Shown: in pieces, positions 52,923 through 61,791 of the stretch
Layout of the letters: each line of letters opens with the position of its first letter
Position numbering within the stretch: the first letter of the stretch is position 1
Assembly: GCF_002095465.1 (NCBI RefSeq)
Contig: NZ_MLFP01000086.1
Coordinates: forward strand, 766,903 to 830,902
DNA: 64,000 bases
DNA from: Pantoea rodasii
GTDB lineage: Bacteria; Pseudomonadota; Gammaproteobacteria; Enterobacterales; Enterobacteriaceae
Direction: 5' to 3'
The notes under the pieces: model-generated
Database searches by the model: none
What the model saw: only the letters and a program-made list of their open reading frames with translations
What the model was told of the DNA's origin: nothing
Position numbers and translations under genes: made by a program

Positions 52923-53780
52923 TTAACGCTTGATGGCGTCGATTTTCAGCATGCGGGCAATCACGATATCCAGCTCTTTCTGATCGAAGATCTGCTTCCA
53001 GTCTGGCTTCACAATCTTCTCGCGACCGTATTCCATCGCGATCATGCAGGCATCAGAGAACGGGTTGGTGGCGCGGAAGGCCACTGCCAGCGCGATCTGA
53101 ATATGGCCATACAGCATCGCTTTGGCCGCTTCTTCAGGCACGCCGCTGTGCTTCACGGTCTCATCCAGCGCTTCTTTCATAAATGCGCCCACCATGCAGG
53201 CCACGGTTTCCACCAGCGTGGGCTCCAGATACGCCAACTGTGTCACCGTCACCCAATGCACTGCTTCAACCGGGCCGTACATCACACTGATCACTTTGCT
53301 CAGTTCGGCTTTCTGCGCATCAGAGCCGGTTTCATAGGAAGCCGCAACGTGCTGCACAGCTGCGATACCACCGAAGGCATCCGCATGCTCTTCTTTGGTG
53401 TAGCGTTCCAGGAACACGGATGGATGGCAAGGATGCGCCACCGCATATTCAATGCCATCACGATGCGCGATCAGGTTCGCATAAGCCGCAGCTGGGTCCA
53501 GCGTCAGCAGGATCGCACCGGCCTTCATCTGCGGCACCACGCCTTCAGACACTTTGCCCAAAACGATATCCGGCACCGCCAGAATCACCACGTCACTCAC
53601 CGGCACCACCGAAGCAGCGTCAGAAAGCTCACGGCCTTGCGAGGTCACTTGCTCTTGCGCTTTTGGTGAGTTCTCGACGTAAAACACCTGGTAATCGCTT
53701 TTCTGGAAGTTGGCAGAAATGCGCATACCCATTTTGCCGCCTGCGCCAATTACGGTGATGGTTTTCAATGCATTGCTCAT
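52923..53780 (-). CDS. apnO: ApnO-like D-apionate oxidoisomerase
   Basis: A 285-residue NAD-dependent enzyme of the 6-phosphogluconate-dehydrogenase-like type. The Rossmann motif is TVIGAGGKMGMRI, followed by VVILAVPDIVLGKV, AVAHPCHPSVF, FGGIAAVQ and a C-terminal PDWKQIFDQ. This set fits ApnO, which oxidises and rearranges D-apionate to 3-oxo-isoapionate. Assignment rests on recalled family features and on neighbours that supply the next steps of the same pathway. Its start overlaps the stop of the isomerase-fold gene by 4 bases. Confidence 0.7.
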   Translation of the reverse strand: MSNALKTITVIGAGGKMGMRISANFQKSDYQVFYVENSPKAQEQVTSQGRELSDAASVVPVSDVVILAVPDIVLGKVSEGVVPQMKAGAILLTLDPAAAYANLIAHRDGIEYAVAHPCHPSVFLERYTKEEHADAFGGIAAVQHVAASYETGSDAQKAELSKVISVMYGPVEAVHWVTVTQLAYLEPTLVETVACMVGAFMKEALDETVKHSGVPEEAAKAMLYGHIQIALAVAFRATNPFSDACMIAMEYGREKIVKPDWKQIFDQKELDIVIARMLKIDAIKR

Positions 53781-54595
53781 TGGTATAACTCCTGATCTTG
53801 TTTACAACGTAAGAATTCAACGGTGCGGCGCGTCCATTCGGCTTCGCGCTCGCAGGTCAACGCGGCATCGTCCTGCCACGGCAACCAGTGTTCGACGATT
53901 TGGTTAATCTCTCTTTCTGCCGGGCGCACGCTGGCGATCATCCGGTCATAGTCCAGCAAACCCTCGCCCATCAGGCAGCCTGCATAGGTAAAGCCGACCC
54001 AGCCATCCCGACGCGTAAAGGCAAAGTCTTTGATGTGCAGATTGCCGACGCGTGCGGCGGTGTTGGCAATCACCTGTTCTGGCAATTCCAGGCCAGCCAC
54101 ACAGTTGGCGGGATCGAGACACACGCACAACCACGGCGACAGAAACTTGTTGATCACTGACATCATCGCGCCACTGTTCACCTGCTCGTACGTCTCCAGA
54201 CACAAACGTACCTGCTGGCGCGCGAAATCAGGCAGCACTGCACCAATCAACTCTGCTGCTTCATCCAGTGAAGGACGGTGATCGGCGGTGTAGAACATCG
54301 AGCGCACCACATGGGCATCGAGAATGTTCGCCATGTGCAGATAGCGACGCAGATGCGCAGTGCCTAAACCGCGCGTACCCAACTCCAGGGTGATGCCCAG
54401 CTTGTCCGCCAGTTGGCGAAGATCCTGCAACTGCGCGTCAGACCAACTTTCAATCGCCGGGTAATCACAAATCTGGAACACCGACACATCCATCTCGGCG
54501 GTCTGTTGCAGCATCTGCTCCAGCGTCAGCGGGTTGGGTACTTTGCTGGACATGCGCCAGAAAAAGGCATAAGTGCTGAGTCCGATACGGCTCAT
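53777..54595 (-). CDS. oiaC: OiaC-like 3-oxo-isoapionate decarboxylase (TIM-barrel isomerase family)
   Basis: A 272-residue xylose-isomerase-like TIM barrel. Metal-ligand positions appear in VRLCLETYEQVNSGAMM (Glu), WLCVCLDPANCVAGL (Asp), and VGNLHIKDFAF (His-x-Lys-Asp). In the D-apionate route the analogous enzyme OiaC removes CO2 from 3-oxo-isoapionate to form L-erythrulose. The next genes make enzymes for L-erythrulose, which supports it. By sequence alone only the isomerase/epimerase fold is certain. It overlaps both neighbours (4 and 1 bases). Confidence 0.6.
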   Translation of the reverse strand: MSRIGLSTYAFFWRMSSKVPNPLTLEQMLQQTAEMDVSVFQICDYPAIESWSDAQLQDLRQLADKLGITLELGTRGLGTAHLRRYLHMANILDAHVVRSMFYTADHRPSLDEAAELIGAVLPDFARQQVRLCLETYEQVNSGAMMSVINKFLSPWLCVCLDPANCVAGLELPEQVIANTAARVGNLHIKDFAFTRRDGWVGFTYAGCLMGEGLLDYDRMIASVRPAEREINQIVEHWLPWQDDAALTCEREAEWTRRTVEFLRCKQDQELYQ

Positions 54596-55371
54596 TAACG
54601 GATCTCCTTCGCCAGCACGCTGGCCTCTTCGATGATTTGCGCCAGCGCATTCGGATCATGAGCGAAGCGTCCCAGGAACAGACCATTAACGTCTGCTCCC
54701 AGGCGCTGAATCAGACCTGGTCCGGCGCTGCCGCCATAAATAATTTTTAAGCTGATGCCATCCGGCGTTTTCAACTGTTGCAGGCCCGAACAGACCGCGC
54801 GGATATAGCTATCCGGTGCAGGCTGTGGCGCGCCAATGGCCCATTGCGGCTCATAGGCAAAGAACACCTCGCCCGTTAAACCTTGTTGCATCGCATCGGC
54901 CAATGCTTCAGCCAGTTGCTGCTCGCACAGCGCGATGGCCTGTTCAGGCTCACCCTGCTGTTCTTCGCCGATGCACAGCACCGGTGTTAATCCGTGGCGC
55001 AGCGACATCGCCACCTTGGCGGCGATCTGCGCTTTATCTTCATGGAAATGGCGACGACGTTCAGCATGACCGATTTCGGCCAGTGAGCAGCCAAGTTCCT
55101 GCAACATGCTGGCGCTGACTTCACCGGTCCAGGCACCGTTTTCAGCCTGACACACATCCTGCCCGCCGAAGCGCACCGGCGTCCTGGCAAAGATTTCAGC
55201 GACGGCGGGGATTGCCGGATACGCAGGCAATACAAATAAACCCACTTCGCCGTTCTTAATGGCAGGAAGCTGCGCTAATCCAGCCACTTTGCGGCACCAG
55301 TCCAGCGTCTGCTGGTAGCCGAAATACATTTTCAGGCTAACGCCAAGCCAGATTTTTGGCTGAGACATCAT
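54595..55371 (-). CDS. lerI: LerI-like triosephosphate-isomerase homologue (L-erythrulose-1-phosphate isomerase)
   Basis: A 258-residue TIM-family protein that departs from true TIM at the signature positions: GVSLKMYFG replaces GNWKMN around the active Lys, and EIGHAERRRHF replaces GHSERR around the active His; the active Glu is in FAYEPQWAIG. These changes are found in EryH/LerI, which convert L-erythrulose-1-phosphate to D-erythrulose-4-phosphate. It is not the housekeeping tpiA. Two start ATGs are adjacent (55371 and 55368). 8 bases after the kinase gene. Confidence 0.72.
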   Translation of the reverse strand: MMSQPKIWLGVSLKMYFGYQQTLDWCRKVAGLAQLPAIKNGEVGLFVLPAYPAIPAVAEIFARTPVRFGGQDVCQAENGAWTGEVSASMLQELGCSLAEIGHAERRRHFHEDKAQIAAKVAMSLRHGLTPVLCIGEEQQGEPEQAIALCEQQLAEALADAMQQGLTGEVFFAYEPQWAIGAPQPAPDSYIRAVCSGLQQLKTPDGISLKIIYGGSAGPGLIQRLGADVNGLFLGRFAHDPNALAQIIEEASVLAKEIR

Positions 55372-55379
55372 TACGCTCC

Positions 55380-57116
55380 TTACTGAGAGGCTTTCTGTTC
55401 TTTAAGCAACTCGCCAACGGTGTTGACGATCATCGCCAGAGAAATCGCACCCGCATCTGGTGTACCGACACTTTTCTCGGCCAATGGACGCGCACGGCCC
55501 ATTTTGGGCACCAACTGCGCGGTATCCTGCGCGGCCTTATCGGCAACTATCGCGGCCGCCAGCCAGGCATCCGTCAGGGAAGCACCCTCCGCGACCGCTG
55601 CATTCAGGCTGTCGCTAAACGGCACCAGCACATCTACCATGGTTTTATCACCGACCTTAGCTTTACCGAAATGCATAATGCCGTCTTTGGCATCGCGCAC
55701 GCCGGTTGCGACGCGTTGTGCATCAGGCGACTGACTATCACCAATAGCCGTACCCAACGCAGTCAACGCCACGCCCCACAGTGCGCCCGAGGTGCCACCG
55801 GCTTTATCTGCCCATGCATCGGCGGCACGGCACAACAGACTGCCTGCACCCGCACCGCGCGCAGCCACTTCACGCGCTTTCTCCACCGCGCCCAGTACAC
55901 CACGCTCCATACCGATGCCGTGGTCACCGTCTCCAGCGACGGCATCAATATCACCTAATTTTTTGGCGTTACGTTGTAACAAATCCGCCACTGATTCCAG
56001 AATGTGCAACACGCGCTGCGCGCTGTGCTGGGATTCAGCTGAAGCCTGCGGCAAGGCTTCTTCGGTACTCTCTTCACGCTCTTCCGCACTCAATGGTTCG
56101 GCGACCAGTACGCTACCTTTACGGTAAGCCGGTGCGTTTGCGGGCGCGCACCACAGTGTTTCCAGCTCATCGTCTAACCACATCAGCGTCAGCGATGCGC
56201 CCGCCATGTTGAAGCTGGTAACAAACTCGCCGACATCTGGCTGAACCACTTTTAGTCCAGCAGCCTCCAGCAACTGTGCCACGCGGCGATACACCACGAA
56301 CAACTCTTCATACTTCACGGAACCCAAACCATTGAGGATCACCGCAACGCGATGACCTTCAATCTGCTTAACATCTGAAGGCACTTCGCTCAGCAAACGT
56401 TCAACAAACAGCTCGGCCAGTTCATCGGCACTCGGCACATCGGTTTCGCTGATACCCGGCTCACCGTGAATACCCAGGCCCAGCGCCATGCGCCCTTTTT
56501 CAACTTCAAACAGCGGATGCGTAGCACCCGGCAAGGTACATCCGCCAAATGCCACACCGAAAGTCCGCGTACGATCGTTAGCATGGTGCGATTTTTTCAG
56601 CACGGTCGCTAAATCGTCGCCCGCTTCTGCCGCTGCACACGCCGCTTTAAACACACACAAATCCCCGGCCACTCCGCGACGTTTTGCCACTTCGTGTTTG
56701 CTGGCGCTGGAGATATCATCCGTCACCGCCAGAATTTCACAGGCAATCCCTTCGGCACGCAGGCGTTCGCACGCCTGGCCGAAGTGCAGTACATCGCCCG
56801 CATAGTTTCCGAACATCAGCAACACGCCAGCGCCGTTGTGCGCCGCTCTTGCCACATTGTAAATCTGCTGGGCAGACGGCGAAGCGAACAGATTCCCCAT
56901 TGCCGCGCCGTGAGCCAGACCTTGTCCAACCAACCCGGCGAAGGCCGGATAATGACCGGAACCGCCGCCCACAATCACCGCTACAGTATTGGGTTGGCTA
57001 CGCGTGCTGCGCACCACACCACCGGCGACCTGACGAACTTTATCAGCGTTGGCGGCGACAAAGCCTTCAATGAGTTCAGCAGCAAAGGCTGAAGGTTGAT
57101 TAAACAGGTACGTCAT
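55380..57116 (-). CDS. lerK: LerK-like L-erythrulose/dihydroxyacetone kinase (single-chain Dak1-Dak2)
   Basis: A 578-residue ATP-dependent ketose kinase. The Dak1 domain has VGGGSGHYPAFAGLV, VLLMFGNYAGDVLHF and GLGIHGEPGI, whose His holds the substrate in this family. The Dak2 domain has AVAGDGDHGIGMERGV, with the Asp cluster binding ATP-Mg, and AGGTSGALWG. Single-chain kinases of this sort phosphorylate dihydroxyacetone or, in tetrose pathways, L-erythrulose. Its immediate neighbours (LerI-like, RpiB-like) favour L-erythrulose. It starts one base after the MFS gene stop. Confidence 0.75.
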   Translation of the reverse strand: MTYLFNQPSAFAAELIEGFVAANADKVRQVAGGVVRSTRSQPNTVAVIVGGGSGHYPAFAGLVGQGLAHGAAMGNLFASPSAQQIYNVARAAHNGAGVLLMFGNYAGDVLHFGQACERLRAEGIACEILAVTDDISSASKHEVAKRRGVAGDLCVFKAACAAAEAGDDLATVLKKSHHANDRTRTFGVAFGGCTLPGATHPLFEVEKGRMALGLGIHGEPGISETDVPSADELAELFVERLLSEVPSDVKQIEGHRVAVILNGLGSVKYEELFVVYRRVAQLLEAAGLKVVQPDVGEFVTSFNMAGASLTLMWLDDELETLWCAPANAPAYRKGSVLVAEPLSAEEREESTEEALPQASAESQHSAQRVLHILESVADLLQRNAKKLGDIDAVAGDGDHGIGMERGVLGAVEKAREVAARGAGAGSLLCRAADAWADKAGGTSGALWGVALTALGTAIGDSQSPDAQRVATGVRDAKDGIMHFGKAKVGDKTMVDVLVPFSDSLNAAVAEGASLTDAWLAAAIVADKAAQDTAQLVPKMGRARPLAEKSVGTPDAGAISLAMIVNTVGELLKEQKASQ

Positions 57117-57117
57117 T

Positions 57118-58452
57118 TTAGTGCTCCTGTGCGATAGAGGTCGGCTGAGACTGCGGGCGCTTACGATTCAGTAACAGCATGAGGACAGCAGACAGCAGCA
57201 TGAATCCACCGACCACGAACATCGGTAACTCATAACTGTTGGTGGCATCGTGCAGTGCACCGGTGATGTAGCCCGCTGAGAAGCCCGCCACGTTTCCTAA
57301 GGTGTTAATCAGTGCGATAGCCGCTGCGGCTGACGCCCCGGTCAGGAACTGCGTTGGCAGCGTCCAGAAGTTGGGTAATGCGGCAAAGATGGAGCTGGCG
57401 GTAATCGCAATCACCATGATGGTGGTGAACGGGGAGTCCATATACAGCGCGAGTGGCACGCTGATACCGCCAGCCAGTGCCGGAATCGCGATATGCCAGG
57501 TTTTGCACCCGCGGCGGGTGGCGTCTTTTGACCAGAAGTACATCACCACGGCAGCGATCAGGTACGGCACGCCGGTGATCAATCCTTTCTGCATCACGTT
57601 AAAGGTGGTGCCGAACTGCTGCTGGAAGCCTGCGATAATGGTTGGCAGGAAGAACGCCAGTGCATACAGACCGTAGATAAAGCCGAAGTAGATCAGGCAC
57701 AGCATCCACACGCGACCGTTGCCCATCACAGAACGCAGACTGTGTTTCTGATGGCCCTGCTTCTGCTGATGTTCGGCTTCCAGCTCGTTGGTCAGCCAGG
57801 TTTTCTCTTCAGCCGTTAACCACTTCGCCTGACGCGGTGAATCCACCAGACAGAACAGCGCCACGATACCAATCAGAATCGCTGGGATGGAGACGCCCAG
57901 GAACATCACGCGCCAGCCATCCAGTCCAAACAGGCCATGCTGCTGAATTAAGCTTGCGGCCAGCGGTGCACCAAATACCACGGTCAGCGGCTGCGCCAGA
58001 TAGAACAGCGACAGAATTTTGCTGCGATGGCGTCCCGGTACCCACATGCTCAGATAAAGGATCGCACCCGGGAAGAAGCCCGCTTCAGCGATACCCAGTA
58101 ACAGGCGCAGCGTATACAGGCCTTCAACACTGCTTACCCAGGTGAACAGCAACGAAACGATACCCCAGCTGATCATGATGCGCGCCAGCCAGCGACGTGC
58201 GCCGAACTTATGCAACGCCAGGTTGCTCGGCACTTCCAGCAGGATGTAACCGATAAAGAAAATGCCCGATGCCAGACCGAACTGCACGCCCGTCAGGCCC
58301 AGGTCCTGCGTCATGCCGTTAGGGCCAGCAAATGAGATCGCGGTGCGATCGAGGAAGTTAATAAAGAACATCAGGGCTACAAAGGGCACCAGACGCCAGG
58401 AGATTTTGCTGATAGCGGATTTCTCAACCGCTGTCATGTTTTGCTGACTCAT
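57118..58452 (-). CDS. MFS transporter, likely the acid-sugar importer of the cluster
   Basis: A 444-residue ACS-family MFS permease, paralogous to the permease at 32497-33852. Marks are VALMFFINFLDRTAISFAGP in helix 1, GLASGIFFIGYILLEVPSNL, the RRWLARIMISWG loop and AEAGFFPGAILYLSMWVPG. It is the first gene of the minus-strand transcript that continues with the kinase and isomerases. As an anion symporter it suits an aldonate such as D-apionate better than a neutral tetrose (inference). Start ATG 58452. Confidence 0.83.
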   Translation of the reverse strand: MSQQNMTAVEKSAISKISWRLVPFVALMFFINFLDRTAISFAGPNGMTQDLGLTGVQFGLASGIFFIGYILLEVPSNLALHKFGARRWLARIMISWGIVSLLFTWVSSVEGLYTLRLLLGIAEAGFFPGAILYLSMWVPGRHRSKILSLFYLAQPLTVVFGAPLAASLIQQHGLFGLDGWRVMFLGVSIPAILIGIVALFCLVDSPRQAKWLTAEEKTWLTNELEAEHQQKQGHQKHSLRSVMGNGRVWMLCLIYFGFIYGLYALAFFLPTIIAGFQQQFGTTFNVMQKGLITGVPYLIAAVVMYFWSKDATRRGCKTWHIAIPALAGGISVPLALYMDSPFTTIMVIAITASSIFAALPNFWTLPTQFLTGASAAAAIALINTLGNVAGFSAGYITGALHDATNSYELPMFVVGGFMLLSAVLMLLLNRKRPQSQPTSIAQEH

Positions 58453-58895
58453 AACGCACCTCCGTGACGTGCGTGGTTAAAGCTGTTGTTTGGTGTTGAC
58501 CAGACGCCAAAAGAGCGCTGGCTGCAGGTGTACTGAGAGGTACGGTGTAAATGACACATGTTCGAGTCCTCAAGGGGTCTTCTTGTACATTGGTATCGTT
58601 ATGCGAACAAATGAACACTACACGTATAAATGTACATCTCTCAACTGCAATGATTGAAAGTGTGAGCGTGCTCATGAGATTTGATTTTGGTCCTGAATCG
58701 GAAAGATACGCACAATCACGGCGGAATCAGCGCGATATCTGCCTTGGGAGCGGATTAGTCCATCGCTTAAGCACGCAAAACATATGAACAACCATTGAAC
58801 ATATGATTGTATTTATGGCAGGCTGTCAGTGAACATCTTCTCGCCTGCGTAACAAACGTTCAGGCGTCAGACCGAAACCCTGCTGGAGAATGACG
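58453..58895. promoter_or_regulatory. Divergent control region of the tetrose/apionate cluster
   Basis: About 440 bases between the MFS gene and the RpiB-like gene. Repeated half-sites occur: TTGTACATT at 58583-58591, AATGAACAC at 58610-58618, and a 25-base block at 58781-58805 with CATATG at both ends and two GAACA repeats. SorC regulators bind repeats of this kind; the sites are proposed by eye. A frame at 58551-58787 has no family character and is not called. Confidence 0.45.
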
Positions 58896-59354
58896 ATGAA
58901 AACGATCGCAATTGGCGCCGATGATGCGGCTATCGAATTGAAAAACATCATTAAAAAACTGCTTGAAGAGAAAGACTTCCAGGTAACGGATTACACCAAT
59001 GACGCGCAAAACGACCGTCCAATGTACCCGGATGTGGCGTTTGCATTGGCCACCGCTATCCAGAAGAACGAATTTGAGCGCGGAATTCTGCTGTGCGGCA
59101 CCGGTATCGGTGTGGCAATCGTGGCGAATAAAGTGGAAGGCGTCCGTGCGGCGCAGTGCCACGATACTTTCTCTGCTGAACGCGCCCGCAAGAGTAATAA
59201 TGCTCAGATCATGACCATGGGCGCACGCGTCATTGGGCCGGAACTGGCGAAGAATATCGTCAACGCCTGGCTGGCCTCAGAGTTTGAAGGTGGCGGCTCT
59301 ACCGCCAAAGTCGAGAAGATCGGTTACTACGAACAAGTTTCACATACTAAATAA
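58896..59354 (+). CDS. derI: RpiB-like isomerase (D-erythrulose-4-phosphate isomerase, EryI/DerI type)
   Basis: A 152-residue RpiB/LacAB-family aldose-ketose isomerase. Marks are IAIGADDAAIELKNI near the N-terminus, the active Cys in LLCGTGIGVAIVANKV, EGVRAAQCHDTFSAERARKS and the NNAQIMTMGARVIG end. EryI/DerI proteins of this family turn D-erythrulose-4-phosphate into D-erythrose-4-phosphate. RpiB acting on ribose-5-phosphate cannot be excluded by sequence. ATG 58896 has GGAG at 7 bases; ATG 58890 overlaps that site. Confidence 0.75.
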   Translation: MKTIAIGADDAAIELKNIIKKLLEEKDFQVTDYTNDAQNDRPMYPDVAFALATAIQKNEFERGILLCGTGIGVAIVANKVEGVRAAQCHDTFSAERARKSNNAQIMTMGARVIGPELAKNIVNAWLASEFEGGGSTAKVEKIGYYEQVSHTK

Positions 59355-59383
59355 CCACCGACTTCTTACCTCTGGAGATCCTT

Positions 59384-61374
59384 ATGTCAACACGCCGGGA
59401 AAGAGCCAACGCCATCCGTGCATTAAGCATGGATGGCGTGCAACAAGCCAAATCAGGTCATCCGGGTGCCCCAATGGGCATGGCGGACATCGCCGAAGTT
59501 TTGTGGCTCGATTTTTTACAACACAATCCATACAACCCTAAGTGGGCTAACCGTGACCGCTTTGTGCTGTCCAATGGCCACGGCTCAATGCTGATTTATA
59601 GCCTGCTGCACCTGAGCGGCTATGATCTGCCGCTCAGCGAGCTGAAGAATTTCCGACAGCTGCATTCTAAAACGCCGGGGCATCCGGAATACGGCTATAC
59701 GCCCGGCGTTGAGACCACCACGGGCCCGCTGGGACAAGGGATCGCCAATGCTGTGGGCTTCGCGATTGCCGAGCGAACGCTGGCGGCACAGTTCAACCGT
59801 CCGGGCCATGACATCGTCGATCATCACACCTATGTCTTCATGGGTGATGGCTGCATGATGGAAGGGATTTCACACGAAGTCTGCTCCATCGCCGGCACCC
59901 TCAAGCTGGGGAAACTGGTGGCCTTCTATGACGACAACGGCATATCCATCGACGGTCACGTGGAGGGTTGGTTCACCGACGATACCGCCGCACGCTTTGA
60001 AGCTTACGGCTGGCATGTGGTGCGTGATGTGGACGGTCACGACGCGACGCCATTAAGAAAGCGGTTGAAGCAGCCAAAGCGGTGTCGGACAAGCCTTCTC
60101 TGCTGATGTGCAAAACCGTCATTGGTTTCGGCTCGCCGAATAAAGCCGGTACCCATGATGTCCATGGCGCACCGCTGGGCGACGACGAAATTGCACAGAC
60201 CCGCCAACAGCTGGGCTGGCACCACGCACCGTTTGAAATCCCTTCAGATATTTATGCGCAGTGGGATGCCAAAGAAGCCGGTCAGGCGAAAGAATCCGCG
60301 TGGGATGCCAAAGTTGCGGCCTATGCCGAGGCTTACCCGGAGCTGGCCGCAGAATTTACACGCCGTGTGAACAACGCGTTGCCTGCCAACTGGGAAAGTG
60401 AATCACAAACCTTTATTGAGCAGTTACAGGCCAATCCGGCCAAAATCGCCAGCCGTAAGGCTTCGCAAAATACTATCGAAGCCTTCGGTAAGATTCTGCC
60501 GGAATACCTTGGCGGATCTGCTGACCTGGCGCCGAGTAACCTGACGATGTGGTCGGGTGCTAAGCCCATCAACGAAGATCCAGCCGGTAATTACATTCAT
60601 TACGGCGTGCGTGAATTCGGTATGACCGCCATCGCCAACGGCATCGCGCTGCACGGCGGTTTCCTGCCATACACCGCAACCTTCCTGATGTTCGTAGAGT
60701 ATGCGCGTAACGCGGCACGTATGGCGGCGTTGATGAAAGTACGTCAGATCATGGTCTACACCCATGACTCTATCGGATTAGGTGAAGATGGCCCAACGCA
60801 CCAGCCAGTTGAGCAGATGGCAAGCCTGCGCGTGACGCCAAATATGAGTTTGTGGCGTCCGTGTGATCAGGTTGAGTCTGCGGTAGCGTGGAAATACGCC
60901 ATCGAGCGTGTTAACGGCCCTACCGTGCTGGTCTTCTCACGTCAGAATCTGGCACAGCAGGACCGCAGCGCGGAGCAACTGGCCAACGTGGTACGCGGTG
61001 GTTATGTGCTGAAAGACAGCGAGGGTACGCCAGAGCTAATCCTTATCGCCACCGGTTCAGAAGTGGAACTGGCGGTTGCAGCCTACGAGCAACTGACCGG
61101 CGAAGGCCGCAAAGTGCGCGTGGTCTCGATGCCGTCAACCGATGCTTTTGACCAGCAGGATGCGGCTTACCGTGAATCTGTGCTGCCGAAAGCGGTAGCG
61201 GCGCGCGTAGCTATCGAAGCGGGCATCGCCGACTACTGGTTCAAATACATCGGCCTGCACGGTGCGATTGTCGGTATGACTACTTTCGGCGAATCTGCAC
61301 CGGCTGAACTGCTGTTTAAAGAGTTTGGTTTCACGGTTGAGAACGTGGTTAAAACGGCAAAATCGATTCTGTAA
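59384..61374 (+). pseudogene. tkt: Transketolase, one-base frame break
   Basis: A thiamine-diphosphate enzyme that moves two-carbon units between sugar phosphates. Motifs: SMDGVQQAKSGHPGAPMGMA, TGPLGQGIANAVG, the thiamine-binding GDGCMMEGISHEV to DDNGISIDG, GGSADLAPSNLT, FLPYTATFLMFVEYARNAAR and the HDSIGLGEDGPTHQP loop. The frame breaks beside C 60045: one added C gives DVDGHDADAIKKAVEAAK and a 663-residue protein, standard length. It follows the RpiB-like isomerase by 29 bases and can use the erythrose-4-phosphate made there. Probably an extra transketolase of the cluster, and probably intact in the organism. Confidence 0.88.
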
Positions 61375-61417
61375 GCCGTAGTCATCACTCAGACTTTGTG
61401 TTGGGTTGAATCCCCCC

Positions 61418-61437
61418 AGGCGGCAGCAATGCCGCCT
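61418..61437 (+). terminator. Hairpin terminator after transketolase
   Basis: AGGCGGCA-GCAA-TGCCGCCT is a perfect 8-base stem closed by a GNRA tetraloop, 43 bases after the stop. Only a short pyrimidine stretch follows. Confidence 0.55.
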
Positions 61438-61609
61438 TCAAAGTGATACCGGTACAGCATCAATAACTATCGGCGTAACGCGATATATCACGCCCCGACA
61501 CATGCAGGATGCGCACCTGACACTTCACAACACGCCCCCGCTTATCTTTGCATCCGATTACGCGTATTCTGTCCTCCGCTTGCCCCTTTCTCACGGAACT
61601 GGAGGAAAC

Positions 61610-61750
61610 ATGTCCACCTTACGTTTGCTGATCTCTGATTCACACGATCCCTGGTTTAACCTCGCGGTGGAAGAGTGCATCTTCCGCCAGATGCCTACCA
61701 CCCAGCGCGTATTGTTCTTATGGCAAAACGCCGAAACGGTGGTCATGTGA
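61610..61750 (+). pseudogene. lplA: lplA, truncated after 46 codons by element insertion
   Basis: From ATG 61610 (GGAGG 4 bases upstream) the frame reads LISDSHDPWFNLAVEECIFR and then LFLWQNAETVV, the N-terminus of lipoate-protein ligase A, which attaches lipoate to 2-oxoacid dehydrogenases. The intact protein continues IGRAQNPW...; here the frame ends TVVM and a stop, where AT-rich foreign DNA begins. The rest (about 290 residues) should lie beyond the element, outside this window. Scavenging of external lipoate would be lost unless another ligase exists or the element leaves. Confidence 0.85.
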
Positions 61751-61752
61751 TA
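61738..61752. other. Attachment-site junction (attL-like) inside lplA
   Basis: The similarity to LplA stops at GTGGTCAT (TVV-I/M). Base composition changes from balanced to AT-rich within a few bases. The crossover core must lie within or next to this short segment; its exact extent needs the other end. Confidence 0.55.
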
Positions 61753-61791
61753 TAATTCACACATAGGAATTATTATCATTTTGGATTTCAA

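Noticed and set aside
53103..53669. 188-codon plus-strand frame inside the ApnO-like gene
   Set aside because: His/Arg-rich product typical of the complementary strand of a GC-rich gene; the minus-strand gene is clear.
58551..58787. Open frame of 78 codons in the divergent apionate promoter
   Set aside because: No ribosome site or recognisable motif; the region is better explained as regulatory DNA.
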